Virus record (IMG/VR): IMGVR_UViG_3300043331_000249
Span: 1-25,133 of that record
DNA from: a virus
DNA: 25,133 nucleotides
Direction: 5' to 3' (one strand)
Position numbers and translations under genes: made by a program
Part shown: positions 12,878-18,189 of the stretch, piece after piece
Position numbering within the stretch: the stretch's first letter is position 1
Layout of the letters: each line of letters begins with the position of its first letter
Notes under the pieces: model-generated
Told to the model about the DNA's origin: nothing
The model's input: only the letters and a program-made list of their open reading frames with translations
Database searches by the model: none

Positions 12878-12906
12878 TTGACAGACGCTGCGCGTTGTGA
12901 TACAAT
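12878..12906 (+). promoter_or_regulatory. Promoter for the 12947 gene
   Basis: TTGACA (12878-12883), 17-base spacer, TACAAT (12901-12906), preceded by TGA. Confidence 0.88.
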
Positions 12907-12946
12907 GGGTTCAGACAGCGAGCAGACCAAGCGAGGAGGCACCTCA

Positions 12947-13873
12947 ATGGCTCGTCAGTTCCAGACCCAGACCGTCCCCGTCGAGACGCTCCGCCCCGGT
13001 GACTTCCGGCTGCGGGAGAACGGCAAGTACCGCCGCGTGCTGGTCGCCGAGCAGGACAGCGACCCCCGCACCATCCACGTCCGGTACCAGCCCAACGGCG
13101 CCGACCGCATCGCCCGTGGCACCGACGTCACCATCAAGCACCGCGACCCCAAGTGCCACTGCGGCTGCGGCTACCCCACCAAGGGCGGCCTCTGGTTCCC
13201 TGGGCACGATGGTCGGGTGGCTGGGCTCGGCGCCCGTGCGATCACCGGCGACATCGACGCACTGCGCAGCTTGGCCGCGATCGACCCCGTGACGCTCCCC
13301 ACAGGCGGCCCGGGACGGATCGAGCACAACCCGGACACGACCTGCGACGCGAGCTGCCAGTTCGCCCACCGTACGCTGTGCGTCTGCAACTGCGGCGGGA
13401 CCGGACACTACATGGGGTGGGTGCGGATCGGCCAGATGGCGCTCGCCCAGGTCCCCGAGGTCATGACGCCCGCCACGCAGCGCGCCTGGGCGACGTTCGT
13501 CTACGAGGAGGGTCGTAACCGCCCGGCGGCTGCGGTCCGTACCGGCCCGGTGGCCGAGTCCGTCCGGACCTACGACACCGAGCCGCGTCCGAACCTGGTC
13601 GCCCACGAGACGGTCCCGGCGCTGGGCATGGCCAGCGCGCAGATCGTGGAGTCGCCCAACTACGACGAGGAGGACCTGGATGCCTTCCTCCGCCGGGTGA
13701 TCCCGGTCCCCGCTGAGGCTGAGGTTCAGCACGGTGGCGAGTGCATCCTCGGTGGGCAGATGGCGCTGGACCAGCAGGGCAACCGGCAGCGGACCGTGGT
13801 CTGCGCCGAGTGCGGTCGGACGGTCGCGACCTACCCGACCGGCCGGATGTACAAGCACCAGCGTCCGGCGTGA
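12947..13873 (+). CDS. Zinc-finger-rich protein of unknown function
   Basis: ATG 12947 follows GAGGAGGCACC; the open frame extends far upstream but crosses the promoter, so that extension is rejected. The product has 308 residues. It shows Cys clusters at C70/C72/C74 followed by GLWFPGHDGR (81-90), at C133/C137, at C145/C147/C149 with GGTGH (H154), and C286/C289 (CAECGR). These look like at least two metal sites. The CxCxCG..PGHD and CVCNCGGTGH phrases recur, as far as I recall, in actinophage and plasmid proteins of unknown function. DNA or RNA binding is a guess. It forms a single-gene unit ending in a terminator at 13887. Confidence 0.75.
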   Translation: MARQFQTQTVPVETLRPGDFRLRENGKYRRVLVAEQDSDPRTIHVRYQPNGADRIARGTDVTIKHRDPKCHCGCGYPTKGGLWFPGHDGRVAGLGARAITGDIDALRSLAAIDPVTLPTGGPGRIEHNPDTTCDASCQFAHRTLCVCNCGGTGHYMGWVRIGQMALAQVPEVMTPATQRAWATFVYEEGRNRPAAAVRTGPVAESVRTYDTEPRPNLVAHETVPALGMASAQIVESPNYDEEDLDAFLRRVIPVPAEAEVQHGGECILGGQMALDQQGNRQRTVVCAECGRTVATYPTGRMYKHQRPA

Positions 13874-13886
13874 CTCCCCCTCCGAC

Positions 13887-13911
13887 AGCCCCCGGCTCAC
13901 CCCCGGGGGCT
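13887..13911 (+). terminator. Terminator after the 12947 gene
   Basis: AGCCCCCGG (13887-13895) pairs with CCGGGGGCT (13903-13911) around a 7-base loop, followed by TCGGCTTG. The same stem sequence recurs at 14511 and 15135. Confidence 0.8.
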
Positions 13912-13923
13912 TCGGCTTGCCCA

Positions 13924-13953
13924 TTGACAGCCCGCCTGTTGGTGTGGTAAAAT
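13924..13953 (+). promoter_or_regulatory. Promoter for the 13991 gene
   Basis: TTGACA (13924-13929), 18-base spacer, TAAAAT (13948-13953), preceded by TGG. Confidence 0.85.
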
Positions 13954-13990
13954 AGACCCAGGACCCGCCCCAACCAACCGGAGGCGCACG

Positions 13991-14185
13991 GTGGACACCA
14001 AGATCACACTGTACGAAGAGGACACCACGGACGAGCGGGGCGAGCCCCTCGGCACGTCCTGGCCGGACGAGCCGGACGCACTGGCCACCGAGCCCAGGTG
14101 GCTCAAGTGGCGCAGGGACCCCACCTGGCGCGATCAGGACAGCCAGGTCATCCTGGTCAAGGACCCCAGGTGGGACATGGTCTAG
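13991..14185 (+). CDS. Hypothetical acidic small protein
   Basis: GTG 13991 follows GGAGGCGCACG. The 64-residue product (MDTKITLYEEDTTDERGEPL, then PRWLKWRRDPTWRD and KDPRWDMV) is Asp-, Glu- and Trp-rich, soluble and without Cys. It has its own promoter. Expression with other mini-genes points to an early accessory role such as host takeover; this is inference only. Confidence 0.65.
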   Translation: MDTKITLYEEDTTDERGEPLGTSWPDEPDALATEPRWLKWRRDPTWRDQDSQVILVKDPRWDMV

Positions 14186-14186
14186 G

Positions 14187-14205
14187 CCGTTATCAGGCTG
14201 TAACA
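14187..14205 (+). promoter_or_regulatory. Upstream promoter element, copy 1
   Basis: CCGTTATCAGGCTGTAACA occurs here and, identically, at 14861-14879. It contains GTTA and TAAC as an interrupted palindrome and ends nine bases before a -35. Regulator binding is inferred. Confidence 0.6.
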
Positions 14206-14214
14206 TGACGGGAC

Positions 14215-14243
14215 TTGACGGTAACCTCCCGGTGTGATACAAT
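14215..14243 (+). promoter_or_regulatory. Promoter for the 14359 gene
   Basis: TTGACG (14215-14220), 17-base spacer, TACAAT (14238-14243), preceded by TGA. Confidence 0.85.
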
Positions 14244-14264
14244 GTGTTTATAGGGAAGAGGGAC

Positions 14265-14306
14265 GGGGGAAATCCCCCCAGGCTCCAGAAGCCGGAACAC
14301 GGTCCC
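14265..14306 (+). ncRNA. Conserved leader motif, rightward copy
   Basis: It has a G5-AAAT-C hairpin (14265-14279), a GGCT/AGCC hairpin (14281-14284 with 14290-14293) and GGAACACGGTCCC (14294-14306). It matches 12374-12414 on the other strand, with a covarying second stem. Confidence 0.6.
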
Positions 14307-14358
14307 CCCGCTCCTCCTCCCTCCGGCAGTCAGGAACCACCGCCAGGAGGCGCCCGAG

Positions 14359-14496
14359 ATGACCGACCGCGAGTACATGGCCCACTTCCGCACCGTCGTT
14401 GCTCCGTTCGCCACCTTCGCCGACGTTGAGCTGGACCGCCAGGCCGCCATCGAGGACATGGAATACGAGCGGCGCACCTTGGCACCTTGGCTCTGA
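14359..14496 (+). CDS. Hypothetical 45-residue protein
   Basis: ATG 14359 follows CAGGAGGCGCC with 8 bases of spacing. The product (MTDREYMAHFRTVVAPFATF, DVELDRQAAIEDM, EYERRTLAPWL) is short, helical and acidic, with no known family. It lies behind the leader motif 14265-14306 and ends just before a copy of the 11-mer repeat and a terminator. Confidence 0.65.
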   Translation: MTDREYMAHFRTVVAPFATFADVELDRQAAIEDMEYERRTLAPWL

Positions 14497-14497
14497 T

Positions 14498-14508
14498 CGC
14501 CACCTCCC
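14498..14508 (-). repeat. 11-mer repeat GGGAGGTGGCG, copy 6
   Basis: The plus strand reads CGCCACCTCCC one base after the TGA at 14494-14496, outside coding sequence. Confidence 0.75.
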
Positions 14509-14510
14509 CT

Positions 14511-14535
14511 AGCCCCCGGCGGGATGCCGGGGGCT
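14511..14535 (+). terminator. Terminator after the 14359 gene
   Basis: AGCCCCCGGC (14511-14520) pairs with GCCGGGGGCT (14526-14535), loop of 5, then TCGCTTTG. Confidence 0.82.
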
Positions 14536-14547
14536 TCGCTTTGGGAC

Positions 14548-14577
14548 TTGACACCGACCCGCCCCGTATGGTTTAAT
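14548..14577 (+). promoter_or_regulatory. Promoter for the 14611 gene
   Basis: TTGACA (14548-14553), 18-base spacer, TTTAAT (14572-14577), preceded by TGG. Confidence 0.82.
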
Positions 14578-14610
14578 GGGGACGAACACCGACACGAGGA
14601 GGCACCTCAC

Positions 14611-14856
14611 ATGGCTACCTGGCCTACCGCAACCCCCCTGCCCGATGGCGCCCGGCTGCTGGACACCGAACAGGCCGTCGAGGCTATCGTGCTCAGCGAC
14701 CACCCCGAGGCCCACAAGGGCGACATCGAGATAGACAACGCGCTCGTGACCCTCATCCGTGACGGACGTGCCGTGGTCGCCCGGCTGGCCGACGGCACCC
14801 TGATCTTCAACGCCAGCCAGGAGCACCTCGACTCCGTGTTCCCCAACGGCCTGTAA
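14611..14856 (+). CDS. Hypothetical 81-residue protein
   Basis: ATG 14611 follows GAGGAGGCACC; the longer open frame overlaps the promoter and is rejected. The product (MATWPTATPLPDGARLLDTE, then VEAIVLSDHPEAHKGDIEID and RDGRAVVARLADGTLIF) is a small alpha-beta, acidic protein without Cys. No function is recognised. It is a single-gene unit. Confidence 0.7.
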   Translation: MATWPTATPLPDGARLLDTEQAVEAIVLSDHPEAHKGDIEIDNALVTLIRDGRAVVARLADGTLIFNASQEHLDSVFPNGL

Positions 14857-14860
14857 CCGA

Positions 14861-14879
14861 CCGTTATCAGGCTGTAACA
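14861..14879 (+). promoter_or_regulatory. Upstream promoter element, copy 2
   Basis: Identical over 19 bases to 14187-14205; it ends 19 bases before the -35 at 14899, ten bases further than in copy 1. Confidence 0.6.
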
Positions 14880-14898
14880 CCCGACCCCGGTTGGGGAC

Positions 14899-14928
14899 TT
14901 GACAACCGGGGTCGGGGCATGATACAAT
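14899..14928 (+). promoter_or_regulatory. Promoter for the 14964 gene
   Basis: TTGACA (14899-14904), 18-base spacer, TACAAT (14923-14928), preceded by TGA. Confidence 0.88.
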
Positions 14929-14963
14929 GTATTTATCAAGGGGAACAAGACAGGAGACAGGAA

Positions 14964-15116
14964 ATGACCGAGATCCGCGAAGGCCAGAAGATCCGCCGCC
15001 CCTCCGGCAAGCTCGCCACCGTCCGTGTCGCGTTCACCTACATCGACTCCGTGACCGGCATCGAGTACCTCCTCGTCGCATACCGCAACGGCGGCCAGGA
15101 CCGGTTCCCCGTCTGA
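14964..15116 (+). CDS. Small protein, paralogue of the 11406 gene
   Basis: ATG 14964 follows CAGGAGACAGG. The 50-residue product (MTEIREGQKIRRPSGKLATV, then VRVAFTYIDSVTGIEYLLVA and GGQDRFPV) is about two-thirds identical to the core of the leftward 11406-11588 product. It is probably a small beta-barrel. Function unknown. Keeping two copies under consensus promoters on opposite strands suggests a dose- or partner-dependent role, but this is conjecture. Confidence 0.78.
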   Translation: MTEIREGQKIRRPSGKLATVRVAFTYIDSVTGIEYLLVAYRNGGQDRFPV

Positions 15117-15134
15117 TCACCGCACCAACCCAAC

Positions 15135-15158
15135 AGCCCCCGGGGGAGTCCGGGGGCT
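15135..15158 (+). terminator. Terminator after the 14964 gene
   Basis: AGCCCCCGG (15135-15143) pairs with CCGGGGGCT (15150-15158) around a 6-base loop, followed by TTGGCTTG. Confidence 0.8.
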
Positions 15159-15170
15159 TTGGCTTGTAGG

Positions 15171-15181
15171 GGGAGGTGGCG
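15171..15181 (+). repeat. 11-mer repeat GGGAGGTGGCG, copy 7
   Basis: Intergenic, between a terminator and a LacI-like palindrome that starts after exactly 12 bases. Confidence 0.78.
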
Positions 15182-15193
15182 ACCTCACGGTCA

Positions 15194-15207
15194 TGAGAGC
15201 GCTCTCA
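15194..15207. promoter_or_regulatory. LacI/CebR-like operator palindrome
   Basis: TGAGAGCGCTCTCA is a perfect 14-base palindrome, 16 bases before the -35 at 15224. It resembles the CebR-type operator of Streptomyces (TGGGAGCGCTCCCA). No LacI-family gene is visible in the window, so a host or distant phage regulator would be needed. Confidence 0.55.
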
Positions 15208-15223
15208 CGCGGCAGGTTGGTAC

Positions 15224-15252
15224 TTGACGGAGGGTCCCTTGTGGGGTAAAAT
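15224..15252 (+). promoter_or_regulatory. Promoter for the 15286 gene
   Basis: TTGACG (15224-15229), 17-base spacer, TAAAAT (15247-15252). It is the only promoter of the set without TG before the -10. Confidence 0.78.
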
Positions 15253-15285
15253 GGGGAGTCCGGTTCCGAGACGAGGAGGCCCGCA

Positions 15286-15651
15286 GTGCCAGTCGAAGTC
15301 AGCAGGGTGTTAATCGAGTTGCCCGTGGTTGTGGAACACGACCGCGACGGCGGTAACGTGATGTTCCGAGCGCGGTGCCCGTTGGGGTTCACCTACCGGG
15401 GGTCGGCTGACCGTGGGGTCACGAGCTGGTCCCTCCGCCTGTGGGTCAACCCCAACCCGATCCCGTTTGCGCTCAAGACGATGCACCAGGACGGCAAGCA
15501 CGAACCTGACGACGCCGTAACCAGGAGGCTGGTTGCGACGTGGACGGGGATGCTGGTGTCGGCCGTCAAAGCCCAAGCGGGACACGAAGCGACCAAGATC
15601 GCCAACTCGCTCCGTCCTCACCCCCGTCACCCACGCCCGGTTGGTCCTTGA
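15286..15651 (+). CDS. Hypothetical 121-residue protein
   Basis: GTG 15286 follows GAGGAGGCCCGC. The product (VSRVLIELPVVVEHDRDGGN, FRARCPLGFTYRGSADRGVT, then LRLWVNPNPIPFALKTMHQD) is mostly beta at the front and ends in a basic Pro/His-rich tail. No family is recognised. Its TGA stop lies inside the -35 of the next promoter. An upstream LacI-like palindrome could control it. Confidence 0.68.
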   Translation: MPVEVSRVLIELPVVVEHDRDGGNVMFRARCPLGFTYRGSADRGVTSWSLRLWVNPNPIPFALKTMHQDGKHEPDDAVTRRLVATWTGMLVSAVKAQAGHEATKIANSLRPHPRHPRPVGP

Positions 15652-15677
15652 CACCGACCGTGTTGCCGTGTTATACT
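15648..15677 (+). promoter_or_regulatory. Promoter for the 15807 operon
   Basis: TTGACA (15648-15653), 18-base spacer, TATACT (15672-15677), preceded by TGT. The -35 overlaps the stop of the 15286 gene. Confidence 0.85.
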
Positions 15678-15685
15678 GGGGATGT

Positions 15686-15783
15686 AGGGCCGGAAGGTAG
15701 GAGAACCGGATCCGGATCCGGGAGGCACCGAGCCTGCGGGCAGGCCACCACCACCCAGGTGGGCGACCTGATCCTCCGGCCCT
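15686..15783 (+). ncRNA. Multibranched structured leader
   Basis: A 9-bp closing stem (AGGGCCGGA at 15686-15694 with TCCGGCCCT at 15775-15783) encloses a GCCTG/CAGGC hairpin (15732-15736 with 15741-15745), a CAGGT/ACCTG hairpin (15756-15760 with 15766-15770) and a self-complementary GGATCC-rich part (15706-15721). The RBS follows 8 bases later. This could be a riboswitch-like or protein-bound leader. Confidence 0.5.
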
Positions 15784-15806
15784 GCCCCACCGAGGAGGCG
15801 CCTGAC

Positions 15807-15932
15807 ATGACCCTACAGAAGCGGCGGTGGTACCTCACCGGACCCCCGCTCACACCCGACCGACCCAAGCGGGCAACCAAGGACAAGCTCGTCCGGAAGG
15901 TCACACCGCCCCCACCCCGGAAAGGGAGGTGA
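15807..15932 (+). CDS. Small basic protein, 41 residues
   Basis: ATG 15807 follows GAGGAGGCGC. The product (MTLQKRRWYLTGPPLTPDRP, then KRATKDKLVRKVTPPPPRKG) is strongly basic and Pro-rich, so it may bind nucleic acid. It lies behind the structured leader and five bases before the next start, within the same transcript. No family is recognised. Confidence 0.6.
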   Translation: MTLQKRRWYLTGPPLTPDRPKRATKDKLVRKVTPPPPRKGR

Positions 15933-15937
15933 CCGCC

Positions 15938-16591
15938 GTGAGCGGGAATCGCGTCCCCGACGACCAGCGCAAGCGCGCCCGACCCAAGTCGGGGGAGGAA
16001 TGGCACACCATCCTGTCCGGCGTCCATAAGCACCTGGTTATGCTGTCTACGAACGATGCATACACCGGGGGCCTGGACCCGATCATCACCAAGTGGCTGA
16101 AGGACCACAACATCCGGTCCAGCTCGTCCGCGATCGAAACCCGACTCTCGGCAGGTGGGTGGCTGACCTACGACGACAAGAAAGGCGGGACCAGCAACTG
16201 GGTGGTCCGTCCGGCTACCATCTCCCTCCAGGACGCGATCGCAGCCAACGCGCTCGTCCTCGAAGAGGCCAAACGACGCAACCACCAGAGGGGACTGGAC
16301 TCCCGTCGTGAGAGCGCTCCCACAGCCCCGGTTCCGCCACCTCCCCCCGCCCCTGCGCCTGACGACCACGCGGCCTGTCACGCGCTAATCACCGACCTGG
16401 AACGCCGGTTGGCCGACCATGAATGCCCCACCCCCGAGTCGATGGTAAGCTGCGACGACCATGATACGACAATCGCCGACCTGGAGCATCAGCTTGCCGA
16501 CGCAAAGGCGCTGATCAAGACGCTGATGGGCGACCCCAAGTCGGCTGAGCTGATCCGGACGGCGATCCGCATGGCCGACCTGATCCGATAG
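15938..16591 (+). CDS. Hypothetical protein, possible winged-helix domain and coiled coil
   Basis: GTG 15938 is preferred over GTG 15929 because GGGAGG then lies 8 bases upstream. The 217-residue product has a globular N-terminal part (EEWHTILSGVHKHLVMLSTN, IITKWLKDHNIRSSSSAIET, RLSAGGWLTYDDKKGGTSNW) whose helix-helix-wing look suggests a winged helix. Next come a Pro-rich linker near residues 124-137 and a C-terminal coiled coil with two similar heptad runs (LITDLERRLADH and TIADLEHQLADAK). A DNA-binding or scaffold role is possible. It contains both a LacI-like palindrome and one 11-mer repeat. Confidence 0.68.
   Translation: MSGNRVPDDQRKRARPKSGEEWHTILSGVHKHLVMLSTNDAYTGGLDPIITKWLKDHNIRSSSSAIETRLSAGGWLTYDDKKGGTSNWVVRPATISLQDAIAANALVLEEAKRRNHQRGLDSRRESAPTAPVPPPPPAPAPDDHAACHALITDLERRLADHECPTPESMVSCDDHDTTIADLEHQLADAKALIKTLMGDPKSAELIRTAIRMADLIR
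16309..16322. promoter_or_regulatory. LacI/CebR-like operator-like site inside a gene
   Basis: TGAGAGCGCTCCCA has one mismatch from palindromy and combines halves of the site at 15194 and of CebR operators. It lies in the 15938 gene, exactly 12 bases before an 11-mer repeat. Confidence 0.45.
16335..16345 (-). repeat. 11-mer repeat GGGAGGTGGCG, copy 8
   Basis: The plus strand CGCCACCTCCC is read as part of a Pro-run in the 15938 gene. Confidence 0.72.
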
Positions 16592-16601
16592 GAGGACCCC
16601 A

Positions 16602-16976
16602 GTGACCTCCCTGGAGACGCTGGCGGAGCAGATGAAGCAGAACCGCCGAATCGCCGAGCTACACCGCAACCAAGACCACCTGGCAGCGACCCTGGGGTTG
16701 CTGATCAAGAGCATCGAGGAGCGTATGCGGGTGGGTCTGCTACCCGCCCCCCTGCAGACCGACCTCAAGGTCGCCAAAGCCATCCTGTCCGACCTGGGGT
16801 ACGGCAAGCCGCTCTGCGAACGGTGCGCGGAGGTGATCGGCCGACCAAACCAACCCGCCCGATGGCGTGTCCTCGCTCCCGGCGGAGAGCCCCTCCTCCT
16901 ATGCGACGCATGCCGAACCTACCTCATGGTGGGGAACGAACGGGCGATGACGGAGGCGCAGCCGCTTCCGACTTGA
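16602..16976 (+). CDS. Hypothetical zinc-ribbon protein
   Basis: GTG 16602 follows TAGGAGG. The 124-residue product has a helical first half (MTSLETLAEQMKQNRRIAEL, HLAATLGLLIKSIEERM) and a C-terminal zinc-ribbon-like set of Cys: C72/C75 (LCERC) and C101/C104 (LCDAC). It could be a DNA- or protein-binding adaptor. It belongs to the operon started at 15648. The TGA stop is embedded in the next -35. Confidence 0.68.
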   Translation: MTSLETLAEQMKQNRRIAELHRNQDHLAATLGLLIKSIEERMRVGLLPAPLQTDLKVAKAILSDLGYGKPLCERCAEVIGRPNQPARWRVLAPGGEPLLLCDACRTYLMVGNERAMTEAQPLPT

Positions 16977-17001
16977 CACCGCAGCGTCGGTGTGGTATAC
17001 T
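16973..17001 (+). promoter_or_regulatory. Promoter for the 17048-19051 operon
   Basis: TTGACA (16973-16978), 17-base spacer, TATACT (16996-17001), preceded by TGG. Confidence 0.88.
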
Positions 17002-17047
17002 GGAGTCAGATGGCATCCTATCCGCTCTCACAGGAGGAGCACCCGCC

Positions 17048-17770
17048 ATGAGCAACCAGACCGCGACCGTCGACGCCAACCACCCGGACGGCGCCGACCC
17101 CAACGGCGACGGCGCCGACCCCAGCAAGCCGATGGCGACCACGGACACCGCCCCCACCGTCAAGACCCGCAAGCGCACCAAGTACGAGGACGCGGGCGTG
17201 GGTGAGCTGAGGATGGCCGACGGCCGTCCCTACCTCAACGAGACCAACGGCCGGTTCCACGTCGGTCGCGACGCCACGCTCAAGCGGGACCTCGTCGCCC
17301 GCCAGCTCGACTTCGAGGCCAAGCAGGCGGAGCTGCCCGAGGGCGAGCGGACCGACCCGACCTCCACCCCCGAGTACCAGATGCTCGCCAAGCTGGAGTG
17401 GCTGTCCTCGCTGGAGGCCAGCCAGGCCGCCCGTGCCAACCGCGCCAACCGGAAGGCCGCCAAGGCCGCCGAGCGCGAGCAGGCCAAAGCCGCCAAGGAC
17501 GCGGCCAAGGCCAACGAACCCACCGTCGACCGCATCGAGCAGGGCAAGGCCAACAAGCAGGCCGCGCACGCCACCGTGGACAAGGTCGTCGTCGTCGGCG
17601 GCAGCGCCAAGCGGCCCGAGTTCGGTCGGGTGCTGAGGGTCCGCCGGTCGGTCGAGGACGACATCACGTCCCCGTGGATCGCGGTTGTCGGTGTCCCCAC
17701 CGACCAGCGCAACCCCGAGGGCGACTTCACCGAGGTCGAGAAGCCCGTGACCGAGCTGCAGTTCGCCTGA
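17048..17770 (+). CDS. Hypothetical coiled-coil protein, 240 residues
   Basis: ATG 17048 follows AGGAGGAGCACC; the longer frame upstream overlaps the preceding gene and the promoter. The product has a disordered Asp/Pro/Gly-rich N-terminus (NHPDGADPNGDGADP), a globular part with KYEDAGVGELRMADGRPYLN, an Ala/Lys/Arg-rich helix near 130-175 (landmark AKAAEREQAKAAKDAAKAN) and a C-terminal beta part (VDKVVVVGGSAKRPEFGRVL, RVRRSVEDDITSPW). No family is recognised. It heads an operon that ends with the Cas4-like nuclease, so a replication or recombination role is possible. Confidence 0.7.
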   Translation: MSNQTATVDANHPDGADPNGDGADPSKPMATTDTAPTVKTRKRTKYEDAGVGELRMADGRPYLNETNGRFHVGRDATLKRDLVARQLDFEAKQAELPEGERTDPTSTPEYQMLAKLEWLSSLEASQAARANRANRKAAKAAEREQAKAAKDAAKANEPTVDRIEQGKANKQAAHATVDKVVVVGGSAKRPEFGRVLRVRRSVEDDITSPWIAVVGVPTDQRNPEGDFTEVEKPVTELQFA

Positions 17771-17794
17771 CGTCGCCGACCAACCGGACCCCCC

Positions 17795-17838
17795 GCGACC
17801 CTGGCCGTCGGACTCCCGTCCCCGATGGCCAGGGTCGC
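17795..17838 (+). terminator. Strong intercistronic hairpin
   Basis: GCGACCCTGGCC (17795-17806) pairs perfectly with GGCCAGGGTCGC (17827-17838), and five inner pairs extend the stem. No T tract follows and an RBS comes 9 bases later, so partial termination or RNA processing is as likely as full termination. Confidence 0.55.
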
Positions 17839-17862
17839 GTCATATGAGGAGGCGCTCCCCCG

Positions 17863-18189
17863 ATGATCGAATATCAGTCAGGCGACTTAGCCAGGCTGCT
17901 AGCTGACGCCCCACCCCACGACCCCGGCACCAACCTGATCAGCACGGTGATGCCACAGGACCAGGCTAACGAGATGGAGGACGACGTACACGCGCTGTTC
18001 ATCGTGGGTTGCATGTCGCACCAGGCGGCGCCACCCCCCGACTGGGCCGAGCGCGTCGTCTGTTCAGTCACCCAGGCAGCCTACCTGCTGGGCAGGCGGC
18101 ACGGAGCCGAGGACGCATTTCGGGCGGCAGACCAGCTCGCCAACCTGGACCCCCGGCAGTTCGAGGGAGGTAGCGGCCTTGGGCAGTGA
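17863..18189 (+). CDS. Hypothetical protein, 108 residues
   Basis: ATG 17863 follows GAGGAGGCGCTCCCCCG. The product (MIEYQSGDLARLLADAPPHD, VMPQDQANEMEDDVHALFIV, then SVTQAAYLLGRRHGAEDAFR) is helical and acidic. Its end overlaps the nuclease start by 11 bases, so the two are probably co-translated. A partner of the nuclease is conceivable, without direct evidence. Confidence 0.65.
   Translation: MIEYQSGDLARLLADAPPHDPGTNLISTVMPQDQANEMEDDVHALFIVGCMSHQAAPPPDWAERVVCSVTQAAYLLGRRHGAEDAFRAADQLANLDPRQFEGGSGLGQ

Noticed and set aside
12572-12946. An N-terminal extension of the zinc-finger gene
   Set aside because: It covers two divergent promoters and the opposite 12548 gene; the ATG at 12947 has the standard RBS.
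12944-14242. A 432-codon leftward open frame
   Set aside because: It spans two rightward genes, their terminator and promoters; composition is shadow-like.
15924-15934. GGGAGGTGACC as a repeat copy
   Set aside because: The end differs (GACC, not GGCG) and the part works as a ribosome-binding site.
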